Assembly (NCBI RefSeq): GCF_000717345.1
Contig: NZ_JNZA01000007.1
Span: forward strand, 155,311 to 219,310
Length of the DNA stretch: 64,000 bases
Reading direction: 5' to 3'
DNA from: Streptomyces lydicus
GTDB taxonomy: Bacteria; Actinomycetota; Actinomycetes; Streptomycetales; Streptomycetaceae
Shown here: positions 54,391 to 63,100 of the stretch, one piece after another
Layout: each line of letters begins with the position of its first letter
Position numbering within the stretch: the first letter of the stretch is position 1
The notes under the pieces: model-generated
Seen by the model: only the letters and a program-made list of their open reading frames with translations
Databases searched by the model: none
Told to the model about the DNA's origin: nothing
Translations under genes and position numbers: made by a program

Positions 54391-55533
54391 ATGCTCGACG
54401 AGTCACTCCTCGACACCCCTGACGCGCTGGCCGGGGCCGACCGCTTCGGCCTGCTGCGCGGCGTCGCCGAGTCCGGCGCCCGGGTCCGCACCGCCGCCCG
54501 CAGCGCCACCGAATCCGGCATCCCGGAACTGACACCCGACGGACGGCCGCGCGCCGTCCTCGTCGCCGGGCCCGGGCCGGCCGCCGCCGGGGTCGCCGAC
54601 CTGCTGCGCGCCCTCAGCGGCGGCAGCTGCCCCGTCAGCCTCATCCCGCCCACCGGCGTCGCCCCGCTGCCCGGCGCCCTGCGCTGGACCCTCCCCGGCT
54701 GGGCCGGCCCCCTCGACCTGCTGCTGCTCGCCGGCCCGGACGCCGCCGACCCCGGCCTCGCCGAGCTCGTCGAGCAGGCATACCGCCGCGGCTGCGCGGT
54801 CGTCGCCGTCACCCCCGCCGGCGGACCGCTCTCCGACGCCGTCATCCAGGCCCGCGGCCTCGCCGTACCCCTGGCCACCACCGCCTACGACGCCGAGTTC
54901 GACGTCGAGGGCGCACCGCCCGCCGCCCCCGGCACCCTCTGGTCGATCCTGATCCCGCTGCTCTCGCTCACCGACCGGATCGGCCTGATCAGCGCCTCCC
55001 CGGACGACCTCGGCAAGCTCGCCGACCGCCTCGACGAGATCGCCGAGCGCTGCGGCCCCGCCATCCCCACGTACACCAACCCCGGCAAGGCGCTCGCCGC
55101 CCACCTCGCCGACGCGCTCCCGCTGATCTGGACGGAGGGCACCGTCGCCCCCGCCGTCGGCCGGCACTTCGCCACCGAACTGGCCGGGCTCGCCGGCCGC
55201 CCCGCGCTCCCCGCCGAACTGCCCGAGGCGCTCACCACCCACCGCACCCTGCTGACCGGCGCGCTGGCCGCCGACGCCGACCCGGACGACTTCTTCCGCG
55301 ACCGCGTCGAACAGCCCACCGCGAACCGACTGCACGCCAGGGTGGTGCTGCTGCGCGACCAGGAACCCGGCCCGCTGTCCGCCACCCGCGCCGCCCGGGC
55401 GCTCGCCGAGGAGCGCGACACCCCGCTCAGCGAGCTGGAACCAGGCACCGGAAGCGATTTGGAGAAGGCCGCGGAACTTCTCGCCATCGCAGATTTCGGC
55501 GCCGTTTACCTGGCGCTCGCCGGCACCGAGTGA
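54391..55533 (+). CDS. SIS-domain phosphosugar isomerase (bifunctional PGI/PMI-like)
   Basis: A 380-residue protein of the bifunctional phosphoglucose/phosphomannose isomerase family. The SIS half (about 50-200) has PRAVLVAGPGPAAAGVADLL and LLLAGPDAADPGLAEL. A C-terminal SIS-like half (about 220-375) contains PLIWTEGTVAPAVGRHFA and the His near HARVVLLRD. The glycine-rich SIS motif is weaker than in active archaeal enzymes. The position between manB and manA suggests a role in mannose/fructose-6-phosphate conversion, possibly redundant with manA. Confidence 0.85.
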   Translation: MLDESLLDTPDALAGADRFGLLRGVAESGARVRTAARSATESGIPELTPDGRPRAVLVAGPGPAAAGVADLLRALSGGSCPVSLIPPTGVAPLPGALRWTLPGWAGPLDLLLLAGPDAADPGLAELVEQAYRRGCAVVAVTPAGGPLSDAVIQARGLAVPLATTAYDAEFDVEGAPPAAPGTLWSILIPLLSLTDRIGLISASPDDLGKLADRLDEIAERCGPAIPTYTNPGKALAAHLADALPLIWTEGTVAPAVGRHFATELAGLAGRPALPAELPEALTTHRTLLTGALAADADPDDFFRDRVEQPTANRLHARVVLLRDQEPGPLSATRAARALAEERDTPLSELEPGTGSDLEKAAELLAIADFGAVYLALAGTE

Positions 55534-55609
55534 TCTTTGAGGACCGGCCCGCCACCGCGGGCCCGGCACACCACTCCGCAGACCACGAAGAGCAGGAAGC
55601 AGCAGCCCC

Positions 55610-56827
55610 ATGGACCGCCTCGCCAATACCGTGCGCCCCTACGCCTGGGGCTCCACCACCGCCCTCCCGGAACTTCTCGGCACCGCGCCGACCGGCGAAC
55701 CGCAGGCGGAGATGTGGATGGGCGCCCACCCCGGCGCCCCCTCCCGCATCGACCGCGGCGCCGGCCCGGTCTCCCTGGCCGAGGTGATCGACGCCGACCC
55801 CGAGGCCGAGCTGGGCCCCGACGCCGTCCGCGCCTTCGGGCCCCGGCTGCCCTTCCTGTTCAAGGTCCTCGCCGCCGGCTCCCCGCTCTCCCTCCAGGTC
55901 CACCCCGACCTCACCCAGGCCCGGGACGGCTTCGCCGACGAGGAGCGGCGCGGCGTCCCGATCGACGCCGCCCACCGCAACTACAAGGACGCCAACCACA
56001 AGCCCGAGCTGATCGCCGCGCTCACCCCCTTCGACGGCCTGTGCGGCTTCCGCCACCCGGCGCAGACCGCCGACCTCATGGAGGACCTCGGCATCGACGA
56101 GCTCACGCCGTACGTCGACATCCTGCGCGCCAGCCCCGAGGATGCGGCCCTGCGTGAGGTGCTCACCGCGGTGCTCAGCGCCGACCACCACGACATCGCC
56201 GGAACCGTCGAACGCGCCGCCGTCGCCGCCGAGCAACTCGCCGCCAAGGGAGGGCCGCACGCCGACGCCTACGCCGCCTACGCCGTCCTCGCCCACCACT
56301 TCCCCGGCGACCCCGGCGTGCTCGCCGCGATGCTGCTCAACCACGTCCAACTCCAGCCCGGCGAGGCGCTGTTCCTGGGCGCGGGCATCCCGCACGCCTA
56401 CATCAGTGGTCTCGGCGTCGAGCTGATGGCCAACTCCGACAACGTGCTGCGCTGCGGCCTGACCCCCAAGCACGTCGACGTCCCCGAACTCCTGCGGGTG
56501 GTCCGCTTCGAGGCCGGCGACGCGGGCGTGCTGCGCCCCGAGGAGGTCGCCGGCGAGGAGGTCTACGAGACCCCCATCGACGAATTCCGGCTCTCCCGCT
56601 TCGTCCTGGCCGCCGCCGGCCGACCGCGCGCCCTGGTCTCCCGCACCCCGCAGATCCTGCTGTGCACCGCGGGCACGGTCCGGCTGCGCACCGCCGAGGA
56701 GGACCCGGAGGGCACCGGGCAGACCGAGCTGACCCTGGCGCCCGGCGAGGCCGCGTTCGTCCGCGCCGGTGAGCAGCTCACCCTCGCGGGCGAGGGCACC
56801 CTCTACCGCGCGACCGTCGTCGCCTGA
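55610..56827 (+). CDS. manA: Mannose-6-phosphate isomerase, class I
   Basis: Zinc cupin enzyme converting fructose-6-phosphate to mannose-6-phosphate, the entry to GDP-mannose; 405 residues. Typical landmarks are the start YAWGSTTALPELLG, AEMWMGAHPGAPS, LFKVLAAGSPLSLQVHPD (zinc His) and YKDANHKPELIAAL. The long loop PGEALFLGAGIPHAYISG (zinc His) follows. ATG 55610 gives exact family alignment. With manB and the manC-like gene, the window encodes the whole route to GDP-mannose. Confidence 0.95.
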   Translation: MDRLANTVRPYAWGSTTALPELLGTAPTGEPQAEMWMGAHPGAPSRIDRGAGPVSLAEVIDADPEAELGPDAVRAFGPRLPFLFKVLAAGSPLSLQVHPDLTQARDGFADEERRGVPIDAAHRNYKDANHKPELIAALTPFDGLCGFRHPAQTADLMEDLGIDELTPYVDILRASPEDAALREVLTAVLSADHHDIAGTVERAAVAAEQLAAKGGPHADAYAAYAVLAHHFPGDPGVLAAMLLNHVQLQPGEALFLGAGIPHAYISGLGVELMANSDNVLRCGLTPKHVDVPELLRVVRFEAGDAGVLRPEEVAGEEVYETPIDEFRLSRFVLAAAGRPRALVSRTPQILLCTAGTVRLRTAEEDPEGTGQTELTLAPGEAAFVRAGEQLTLAGEGTLYRATVVA

Positions 56828-56973
56828 CGCGCCGCCCGCGGGCGGGCCGTCGTCCGTCCGTCAGGTGGCCTCCTGCCACCCGCCCCGTCCCGGGCTGCAA
56901 CAATGACCGCCGCACGGCATTAAAGGGGCGGTAAAGCGGTCAGCCCCGTCGACGGAAGGGACACGCGGCACTC

Positions 56974-57933
56974 ATGAGCGCATCAGGCGGCACCAAGGCG
57001 ATCGTTGCGGCGCTGGGCGCCAACCTGGCGATCGCCGCAGCGAAGTTCGTGGCCTTCGCCTTCAGCGGCTCGTCCTCGATGCTGGCCGAAGGCGTGCACT
57101 CCCTCGCGGACTCCGGCAACCAGGGGCTGCTGCTGCTCGGCGGCAAGAAGGCCAAGCGGGCGGCGACCGCCGAACACCCCTTCGGCTACGGCCGTGAGCG
57201 CTACATCTACGGCTTCCTGGTCTCCATCGTCCTGTTCACCATCGGCGGCGTCTTCGCGCTCTACGAGGGTTACGAGAAGATCCACGAACCGCACCCGCTG
57301 GACAACTGGGTCTGGCCGGTCGGCGTCCTGGTCTTCGCGATCATCGCCGAGGGCTTCTCCTTCCGCACCGCCATCAAGGAGTCCAACGAGCTGCGCGGCC
57401 AGCAGACCTGGACCCAGTTCGTCCGCCGCGCCAAGGCCCCCGAGCTGCCGGTCGTGCTGCTGGAGGACTTCGGCGCGCTGATCGGTCTGGTCCTCGCGCT
57501 GGGCGGCGTCGGCCTCACCCTCGCCACCGGCGACGGCGTCTGGGACGGCATCGGCACCATGTGCATCGGCGTGCTGCTGGTGGTCATCGCCCTGGTCCTG
57601 GCCGCCGAGACCAAGTCGCTGCTGCTGGGCGAGGCGGCCGGCCCCGAGCAGGTCGCCGCGATCCGCGAGGCGGCCGTCGACGGCGAGGTCGTCACCCGCG
57701 TCATCCACATGCGCACCCTCCACCTCGGCCCCGAGGAACTGCTGGTCGCCGCCAAGATCGCGGTCCGGCACGACGACACCGCCGCCCGGGTCGCCGAGGC
57801 CATCGACGCCGCCGAGGCCCGGATCCGCGCGGCCGTGCCGATCGCCCGGGTCATCTACCTGGAGCCGGACATCTACGACGAGGCCACCGCCGCCGCGGGC
57901 GCCGACCCGTCGAAGGAGCCCGGCGGGCACTGA
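56974..57933 (+). CDS. Cation diffusion facilitator family transporter
   Basis: A 319-residue CDF protein with six membrane helices. The metal site is formed by SMLAEGVHSLADSGNQ in helix 2 and VVLLEDFGALIGLVLAL in helix 5. A cytoplasmic C-terminal domain (about 215-300) ends with a family-typical beta fold. It probably exports Zn, Fe or Mn in exchange for protons; the metal is not evident. The stop is followed by a 16-bp hairpin. Confidence 0.92.
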   Translation: MSASGGTKAIVAALGANLAIAAAKFVAFAFSGSSSMLAEGVHSLADSGNQGLLLLGGKKAKRAATAEHPFGYGRERYIYGFLVSIVLFTIGGVFALYEGYEKIHEPHPLDNWVWPVGVLVFAIIAEGFSFRTAIKESNELRGQQTWTQFVRRAKAPELPVVLLEDFGALIGLVLALGGVGLTLATGDGVWDGIGTMCIGVLLVVIALVLAAETKSLLLGEAAGPEQVAAIREAAVDGEVVTRVIHMRTLHLGPEELLVAAKIAVRHDDTAARVAEAIDAAEARIRAAVPIARVIYLEPDIYDEATAAAGADPSKEPGGH

Positions 57934-57941
57934 CCAGTGGG

Positions 57942-57978
57942 CGAGGCCCCCGCACCCGAGCCGGGTGCGGGGGCCTCG
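57942..57978. terminator. Bidirectional hairpin terminator
   Basis: A perfect 16-bp stem (57942-57957 with 57963-57978) with a 5-base loop separates the convergent CDF and PTS genes. Confidence 0.88.
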
Positions 57979-58034
57979 TGCTGCCGGCACCCGTGCCGGG
58001 TGCGGTGGTCCGGCGCTGCCGGCCGGCGGCGCGG

Positions 58035-60263
58035 CTACCGGATCTCGGCCAGCACCGCCAGGACCTCCGCGGTGCCCTCGGCCCCCTGGAGCCGGGCCCG
58101 GAAGTCCGGGTCCATCAGCTTCCGCGACAGCAGTGCCAGGATGCGCAGGTGCTCGTCACCGGCCGCCGCCTCCGGCACAGCGATCATGAAGACCAGCCGG
58201 GCCTTCGTACCGTCCGGCGAGCCCCACTCCACACCCTCCGCCGACCGCGCGAAGCACACCACCGGAGCGGTCACCGCATCCGTCTTGGCGTGCGGGACGG
58301 CGATCTCCTCGCCGAGCCCGGTGGTGCCCTGTGCCTCCCGCGCCAGCGCCACCCGGACCAGCTCGGCGACGTCCGTCACCCGCCCCGTCCCGGCGGCCAG
58401 TTCGGCCATCTCGCGGATCGCCGCCTCCTTCTCGCCGGCCGCGAGCCGCGTCCTGACGGTCCGCGCGGTGAGGTAGCCGGACAGGACCTCGGGGGAGGGA
58501 GAGGGGGAGGGGACGGAGTGTCCGTCGGCGGGGGCCTGCGCACCGTCCCCGCGGCCCTCGTCGCTGCCCTCGTCACCGGCGCTGCCCTCTTCACCGACGC
58601 CGTCCTCGTCTCCCTCGCCGGCCGTCGGCGCGGGTGCGGGCGCGGGTGCGGCGGCGGGTACGGGCGCGGCTTCCGTACGCGTTCCCGTCGCCGCAGCCGT
58701 ACCGGACGGGCCCCCGGCGCCGGCCCCGGCCGCCACCGCCACCGTCACCGCCGGCGCGGCCGCGGCACCGGCCGGCGCGCCCTTCCCGCCCTTCCCGCGC
58801 TCCGAGAGGTCCACCAGCGCCACCGTCGTCAGCGCCGTCACCACCGCCCCGACGACCACCGCGAGGAAGAACACCGGCACCCCGCCGACCGCGCCGAGCA
58901 CCGCCACGATCGGCCCGCCGTGCGGCACCGCGTCCGTCACCCCGGCCGTCCCCGCCAGCGCACCGGCCACCGCACCACCCAGCATGTTCGCCGGAATGAC
59001 CTGCGCGGGCCGCGCCGCGGCGAACGGGATCGCGCCCTCGGAGATCCCGAAGAGCCCCATGAACAGCGCCGCCATGCCCGTCTCGCGCTCCTGCTCGGAG
59101 TACAGGCGCCGGCGGAGCAGCGTGGCCAGTCCCTGTCCCAGCGGCATGACCGGGATCGCCGCCGCGCACATCCCCATCACCGTCTGGTTGCCGGACGCGA
59201 TCAGCCCCGCGCCGAACAGGAACGCCGTCTTGTTGACCGGGCCGCCCATGTCGAAGGCGATCATCAGCCCGAGGATCGCGCCGAGCAGTACCGCGCTCGA
59301 CCCGGTCATCCCGCCGAGCCAGCCGGTGAGATGGGTGAACACCCAGGAGATCGGCCGGCCGATGACGTAGATGAAGAACAGCCCGAGCGCCGTCGTCGCC
59401 ACGATCGGGATCACGATGATCGGCATGATCGGCTGGACGAACCGGGGGACCCTGACCTTCTTGATCCACACCACCAGAAAGCCGGCCAGGAATCCGGTGA
59501 CGATCGCCCCGATGAAGCCCGCGCCCGCCTTGGAGCCGTAGAGCGCACCGGTGTTGGCGATCCAGCCGCCGATCATGCCCGGCACCAGCGCCGGCCGGTC
59601 GCCGATCGCGTAGGCGATGTAGCCGGACAGCACCGGCACCATCAGCGTGAACCCGATGACACCGATGTCGTTGACGTGCTTCCAGAACGACCCGTCCGGG
59701 ATCACCAGACCGCCGTCCGCCTGCGGGTGCCCGCCCAGCGCCAGCGATATCGCGATCAGCAGCCCGCCGACCACCACGAACGGGATCATGTAACTGACCC
59801 CGTTCATCAGCGCCTTGTAGCCGACGCTGCGCTGCTTGCCGCCCCCGGTGCCGGCGGACGCGGCGGCTCCGGCGGCCGTACCGGCCCCGCCGTCCTCCTC
59901 GCCGTACACCGGCGCGGTCCGCACCCGCTCGATCAGCTCCCCGGGATGCCGGATGCCCTCGGCGACCCCGACGACGAGCACCCGCTTGCCGACGAACCGG
60001 CTCCGGTCGACGTCCTTGTCCGCGGCGATGATCACGCCGTCCGCGCCTCTGACATCGTTGTCAGACAGTACGTTCTCAGCCCCGATGGAGCCCTGCGTCT
60101 CCACCTTGATCTCATGGCCGAGCGCCTCGGCGGCCTGCGTGAGCTTCTCCGCGGCCATGTACGTATGGGCGATCCCGGTCGGACAGGCAGTCACTGCGAG
60201 CAGCTTCAGCCCCTGCCCGTCCCTCCCCGCATCCCTGGGGGAAGCAGCCGGACTGGTGGTCAC
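58035..60263 (-). CDS. fruA: PTS fructose permease, IIB-IIC-IIA fused (orphan)
   Basis: A 742-residue membrane protein that imports fructose with phosphorylation. The order is unusual: IIB (about 20-115, phospho-Cys C27 in TACPTGIAHTY), then IIC (about 155-490 with many helices), then an Ala/Pro/Asp-rich linker of about 110 residues. IIA comes last (about 600-742, phospho-His H658 in EEIAVPHAKTD). GTG 60263 has GAGGAGA upstream, which fixes the start. The usual fruR and fruK genes are absent here, so it is an orphan permease that relies on unlinked HPr, enzyme I and kinase. Confidence 0.9.
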   Translation of the reverse strand: MTTSPAASPRDAGRDGQGLKLLAVTACPTGIAHTYMAAEKLTQAAEALGHEIKVETQGSIGAENVLSDNDVRGADGVIIAADKDVDRSRFVGKRVLVVGVAEGIRHPGELIERVRTAPVYGEEDGGAGTAAGAAASAGTGGGKQRSVGYKALMNGVSYMIPFVVVGGLLIAISLALGGHPQADGGLVIPDGSFWKHVNDIGVIGFTLMVPVLSGYIAYAIGDRPALVPGMIGGWIANTGALYGSKAGAGFIGAIVTGFLAGFLVVWIKKVRVPRFVQPIMPIIVIPIVATTALGLFFIYVIGRPISWVFTHLTGWLGGMTGSSAVLLGAILGLMIAFDMGGPVNKTAFLFGAGLIASGNQTVMGMCAAAIPVMPLGQGLATLLRRRLYSEQERETGMAALFMGLFGISEGAIPFAAARPAQVIPANMLGGAVAGALAGTAGVTDAVPHGGPIVAVLGAVGGVPVFFLAVVVGAVVTALTTVALVDLSERGKGGKGAPAGAAAAPAVTVAVAAGAGAGGPSGTAAATGTRTEAAPVPAAAPAPAPAPTAGEGDEDGVGEEGSAGDEGSDEGRGDGAQAPADGHSVPSPSPSPEVLSGYLTARTVRTRLAAGEKEAAIREMAELAAGTGRVTDVAELVRVALAREAQGTTGLGEEIAVPHAKTDAVTAPVVCFARSAEGVEWGSPDGTKARLVFMIAVPEAAAGDEHLRILALLSRKLMDPDFRARLQGAEGTAEVLAVLAEIR

Positions 60264-60811
60264 GTGGTTCTCCTCTTGGCTGTGCGCACCGGCCGTACGG
60301 ACACCCGCGCGCACCCCGCCCCGCCGCCCCCCGGAGGGGACACGGCCCGGCCGGCGATCACGTGGCCCACCTCACGCCCCGGCGCGCGGTCGTACGGACA
60401 TGCCGGCGTAGCCGCGCTCCAGGCATCCTGCATGACGACCCGGCCCGCGCAAACCCCCCAGGTCGAAGCCGCGCGACGGCCCGCACCCCGGCCGGCCCGC
60501 GCCCCGCCGCCCGGCCCGCCATCGCACCCCGGCCTGGCCGGGACCTCACGGGAACGGCCCCTCCGGGCTGGGGTTCACTGGGCCGATCGGTGTAGATTCG
60601 TGACCAGTGCCAGACGTCGCTGCTGATGGCGGTCGGGCGGCCCGCCCCGCGGACCGGCCGAGGGAGAGAGGGCCTCCGACGGACTGCGCTGCGGCCAGGG
60701 AAGAGGTGTGTCCGCATCCGCGTACGCTCCTCGGCCGGCAATCGCCGGTGCGCCCCAGCCCGCGCCGCAGACAGCCAGCCCATCCACCTCGACGCTCGAG
60801 GAGCAGCCCGC
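60264..60811. other. Intergenic region upstream of ahcY
   Basis: These 548 bases contain the promoters of fruA (minus) and ahcY (plus). A TAGATT hexamer at 60593-60598 is the best -10 candidate for ahcY and would give a leader of roughly 205 bases. A CCGGC/GCCGG hairpin lies at 60735-60748. I looked for the S-adenosylhomocysteine riboswitch core and did not see it. Confidence 0.5.
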
Positions 60812-62269
60812 ATGACGACAGCAGCCACCGGCCAGGACTTCAAGGTCGCCGACCTTTCCCTCGCCGCCTTCGGCCGCAAGGAGATCACCCTCGCCGAGCA
60901 CGAGATGCCCGGCCTGATGGCGATCCGCAAGGAGTACGCCGCCAGCCAGCCGCTGGCCGGCGCCCGGGTCACCGGCTCCCTGCACATGACCGTGCAGACC
61001 GCCGTCCTGATCGAGACTCTCGTCGCCCTGGGCGCCGAGGTCCGCTGGGCCTCCTGCAACATCTTCTCCACCCAGGACCACGCCGCGGCCGCCATCGCCG
61101 TCGGCCCGAACGGCACCCCGGACAACCCCCAGGGCGTCCCGGTCTTCGCCTGGAAGGGCGAGACCCTCGACGAGTACTGGTGGTGCACGGAGCAGGCGCT
61201 GACCTGGCCGAACTCGCCCACCGGCGGCCCGAACATGATCCTCGACGACGGTGGCGACGCCACCCTCCTCGTCCACAAGGGCGTCGAGTACGAAAAGGCC
61301 GGCAAGGTCCCCGCGATCGAGACCGCGGAGAGCGACGAGCACCGGTCCATCCTGGAGCTGCTCACCCGCACCCTCGCCGAGTCGCCCCAGAAGTGGACGA
61401 ACCTCGCCTCCGAGATCCGCGGCGTCACCGAGGAGACCACCACCGGCGTCCACCGCCTGTACGAGATGCAGCGGGACGGCGACCTCCTCTTCCCGGCGAT
61501 CAACGTGAACGACGCCGTCACCAAGTCGAAGTTCGACAACAAGTACGGCTGCCGCCACTCGCTCATCGACGGCATCAACCGCGCCACCGACGTCCTCATC
61601 GGCGGCAAGACCGCCGTGGTCTGCGGCTACGGCGACGTCGGCAAGGGCTGCGCGGAGTCGCTCCGCGGCCAGGGCGCCCGCGTCATCATCACCGAGATCG
61701 ACCCGATCTGCGCCCTCCAGGCGGCGATGGACGGCTACCAGGTCACCACCCTCGAAGACGTCGTCGAGACCGCCGACATCTTCATCACCACCACCGGCAA
61801 CAAGGACATCATCCTGGCCTCCGACATGGCCCGGATGAAGCACCAGGCCATCGTCGGCAACATCGGTCACTTCGACAACGAGATCGACATGGCCGGCCTG
61901 GCCCAGCTCCCCGGCATCGTCAAGGACGAGGTCAAGCCGCAGGTCCACACCTGGACCCACCCGGACGGCAAGGTCCTGATCGTGCTGTCCGAGGGCCGCC
62001 TCCTCAACCTGGGCAACGCCACCGGCCACCCCAGCTTCGTGATGTCCAACTCCTTCGCGGACCAGACCCTGGCCCAGATCGAGCTGTTCACCAAGCCTGA
62101 GGAGTACCCGACCGACGTCTACGTGCTCCCCAAGCACCTCGACGAGAAGGTCGCCCGCCTCCACCTCGACGCCCTCGGCGTCAAGCTCACCGAGCTCCGT
62201 CCGGAGCAGGCCGCCTACATCGGCGTCCCGGTCGAGGGCCCCTTCAAGCCCGACCACTACCGCTACTGA
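60812..62269 (+). CDS. ahcY: Adenosylhomocysteinase
   Basis: NAD-dependent hydrolase that splits S-adenosylhomocysteine to adenosine and homocysteine, relieving product inhibition of methyltransferases; 485 residues, the long bacterial form. Landmarks are [17 protein letters not shown], the NAD motif [16 protein letters not shown] and the substrate Cys/Asp region [17 protein letters not shown]-terminal PFKPDHYRY closes the active site of the neighbouring subunit. ATG 60812 has GAGGAG upstream; the frame is open before it but unlike the family. Confidence 0.97.
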   Translation: MTTAATGQDFKVADLSLAAFGRKEITLAEHEMPGLMAIRKEYAASQPLAGARVTGSLHMTVQTAVLIETLVALGAEVRWASCNIFSTQDHAAAAIAVGPNGTPDNPQGVPVFAWKGETLDEYWWCTEQALTWPNSPTGGPNMILDDGGDATLLVHKGVEYEKAGKVPAIETAESDEHRSILELLTRTLAESPQKWTNLASEIRGVTEETTTGVHRLYEMQRDGDLLFPAINVNDAVTKSKFDNKYGCRHSLIDGINRATDVLIGGKTAVVCGYGDVGKGCAESLRGQGARVIITEIDPICALQAAMDGYQVTTLEDVVETADIFITTTGNKDIILASDMARMKHQAIVGNIGHFDNEIDMAGLAQLPGIVKDEVKPQVHTWTHPDGKVLIVLSEGRLLNLGNATGHPSFVMSNSFADQTLAQIELFTKPEEYPTDVYVLPKHLDEKVARLHLDALGVKLTELRPEQAAYIGVPVEGPFKPDHYRY

Positions 62270-62338
62270 GCCGGGCAGCGCCCTCAGGCTGACCGGCACC
62301 ACCGGCCCGCCACGGCGCACCCACCGCAGCCGGTATCC

Positions 62339-62370
62339 CCAGGCCCTCGCCACACACGGCGGGGGCCTGG
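62339..62370 (+). terminator. Hairpin terminator after ahcY
   Basis: A 13-bp stem (62339-62351 with 62358-62370, one G-T pair) with a 6-base loop, 70 bases after the stop. Confidence 0.78.
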
Positions 62371-62485
62371 CCCGTAAAACCACCCCCACGACCTCCGCCC
62401 CCGGCCGGGTCCCCACCCGGCACCCCCGCCAGGCACCACCCACCGGCCGCCGCACCGGCCGGCCGCCGCACGAAGGACAGCCCCC

Positions 62486-63100
62486 ATGCCCCGCGGCCAC
62501 TACTCCCTCCACGACCCGCACGACCACACCCCCCTCGGTGAAGAGCACTTCCACTGCGCCACCGGCCCCTCCGGCTGGCGCTACGTCTCCCAGATCGTCA
62601 ACCCCGCCGGCGACCACACCGGCTCCGTCGACCTCACCCTCGACGAACTCGGCCGCCCCATCCGCCTGGAACTCCACGCCTCCGCCTGGCAGGTCCGCGG
62701 CGCCGCCCTGGACGGCGTCACCTGGGTCCGCACCGACCCCACCGGCGAACACGCCACCGAAGGCAACGCCGCCGCCCACGCCTTCACCGGCGCTTCCCCC
62801 GCCTTCCTCATCGCCACCGCCCGCCTGCTGCGCCCCACCCTGGGCGCCGGCGCCGTCCGCACCCGCCTCGTCGCCCTCACACCCCCCGTCCTCGCCCCCC
62901 ACACCCTCGACCAGTCCTGGGCCCTGCTCAAGAGCACACCACACGCCACTGACAACGCCCCCCTCATCGCCGACGAGTACCAGGTCAACGACCTGCAAAC
63001 CGGCGAACAGCACACCGTCCACCTCACCGGCGACGTAGTCCTCTCCGCCCCCGGCATAGAACTCGAATCCCTCGACTCCCCGCCCTCAACCTTCCCCTGA
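62486..63100 (+). CDS. Conserved hypothetical protein
   Basis: A 204-residue soluble protein that I do not recognise. It begins MPRGHYSLHDPHDHTPLG and has HFHCATGPSGWRYVSQIVNP, then alternating short strands ending LDSPPSTFP. It is rich in His near the N-terminus and has one Cys (C25). The pattern suggests a beta-barrel or jelly-roll binding protein. GAAGGAC lies upstream of ATG 62486. It follows ahcY by 216 bases beyond a terminator, so it is probably a separate unit. Confidence 0.72.
   Translation: MPRGHYSLHDPHDHTPLGEEHFHCATGPSGWRYVSQIVNPAGDHTGSVDLTLDELGRPIRLELHASAWQVRGAALDGVTWVRTDPTGEHATEGNAAAHAFTGASPAFLIATARLLRPTLGAGAVRTRLVALTPPVLAPHTLDQSWALLKSTPHATDNAPLIADEYQVNDLQTGEQHTVHLTGDVVLSAPGIELESLDSPPSTFP

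Noticed and set aside
60210..60250. Third copy of the palindromic repeat in the fruA N-terminus
   Set aside because: CTTCCCCC and a pairable centre are present, but the right-hand CCCCCA boundary is missing.
57561..60626. A 1021-codon open frame on the plus strand across the CDF and PTS genes
   Set aside because: It is Arg/Gly/Pro/His-rich by-product sequence from the high-GC third position and lies opposite the clear PTS permease; no family features.
60593..60811. S-adenosylhomocysteine riboswitch upstream of ahcY
   Set aside because: The conserved GAGGAGCG and GCTCGG core elements are not in place on the plus strand.
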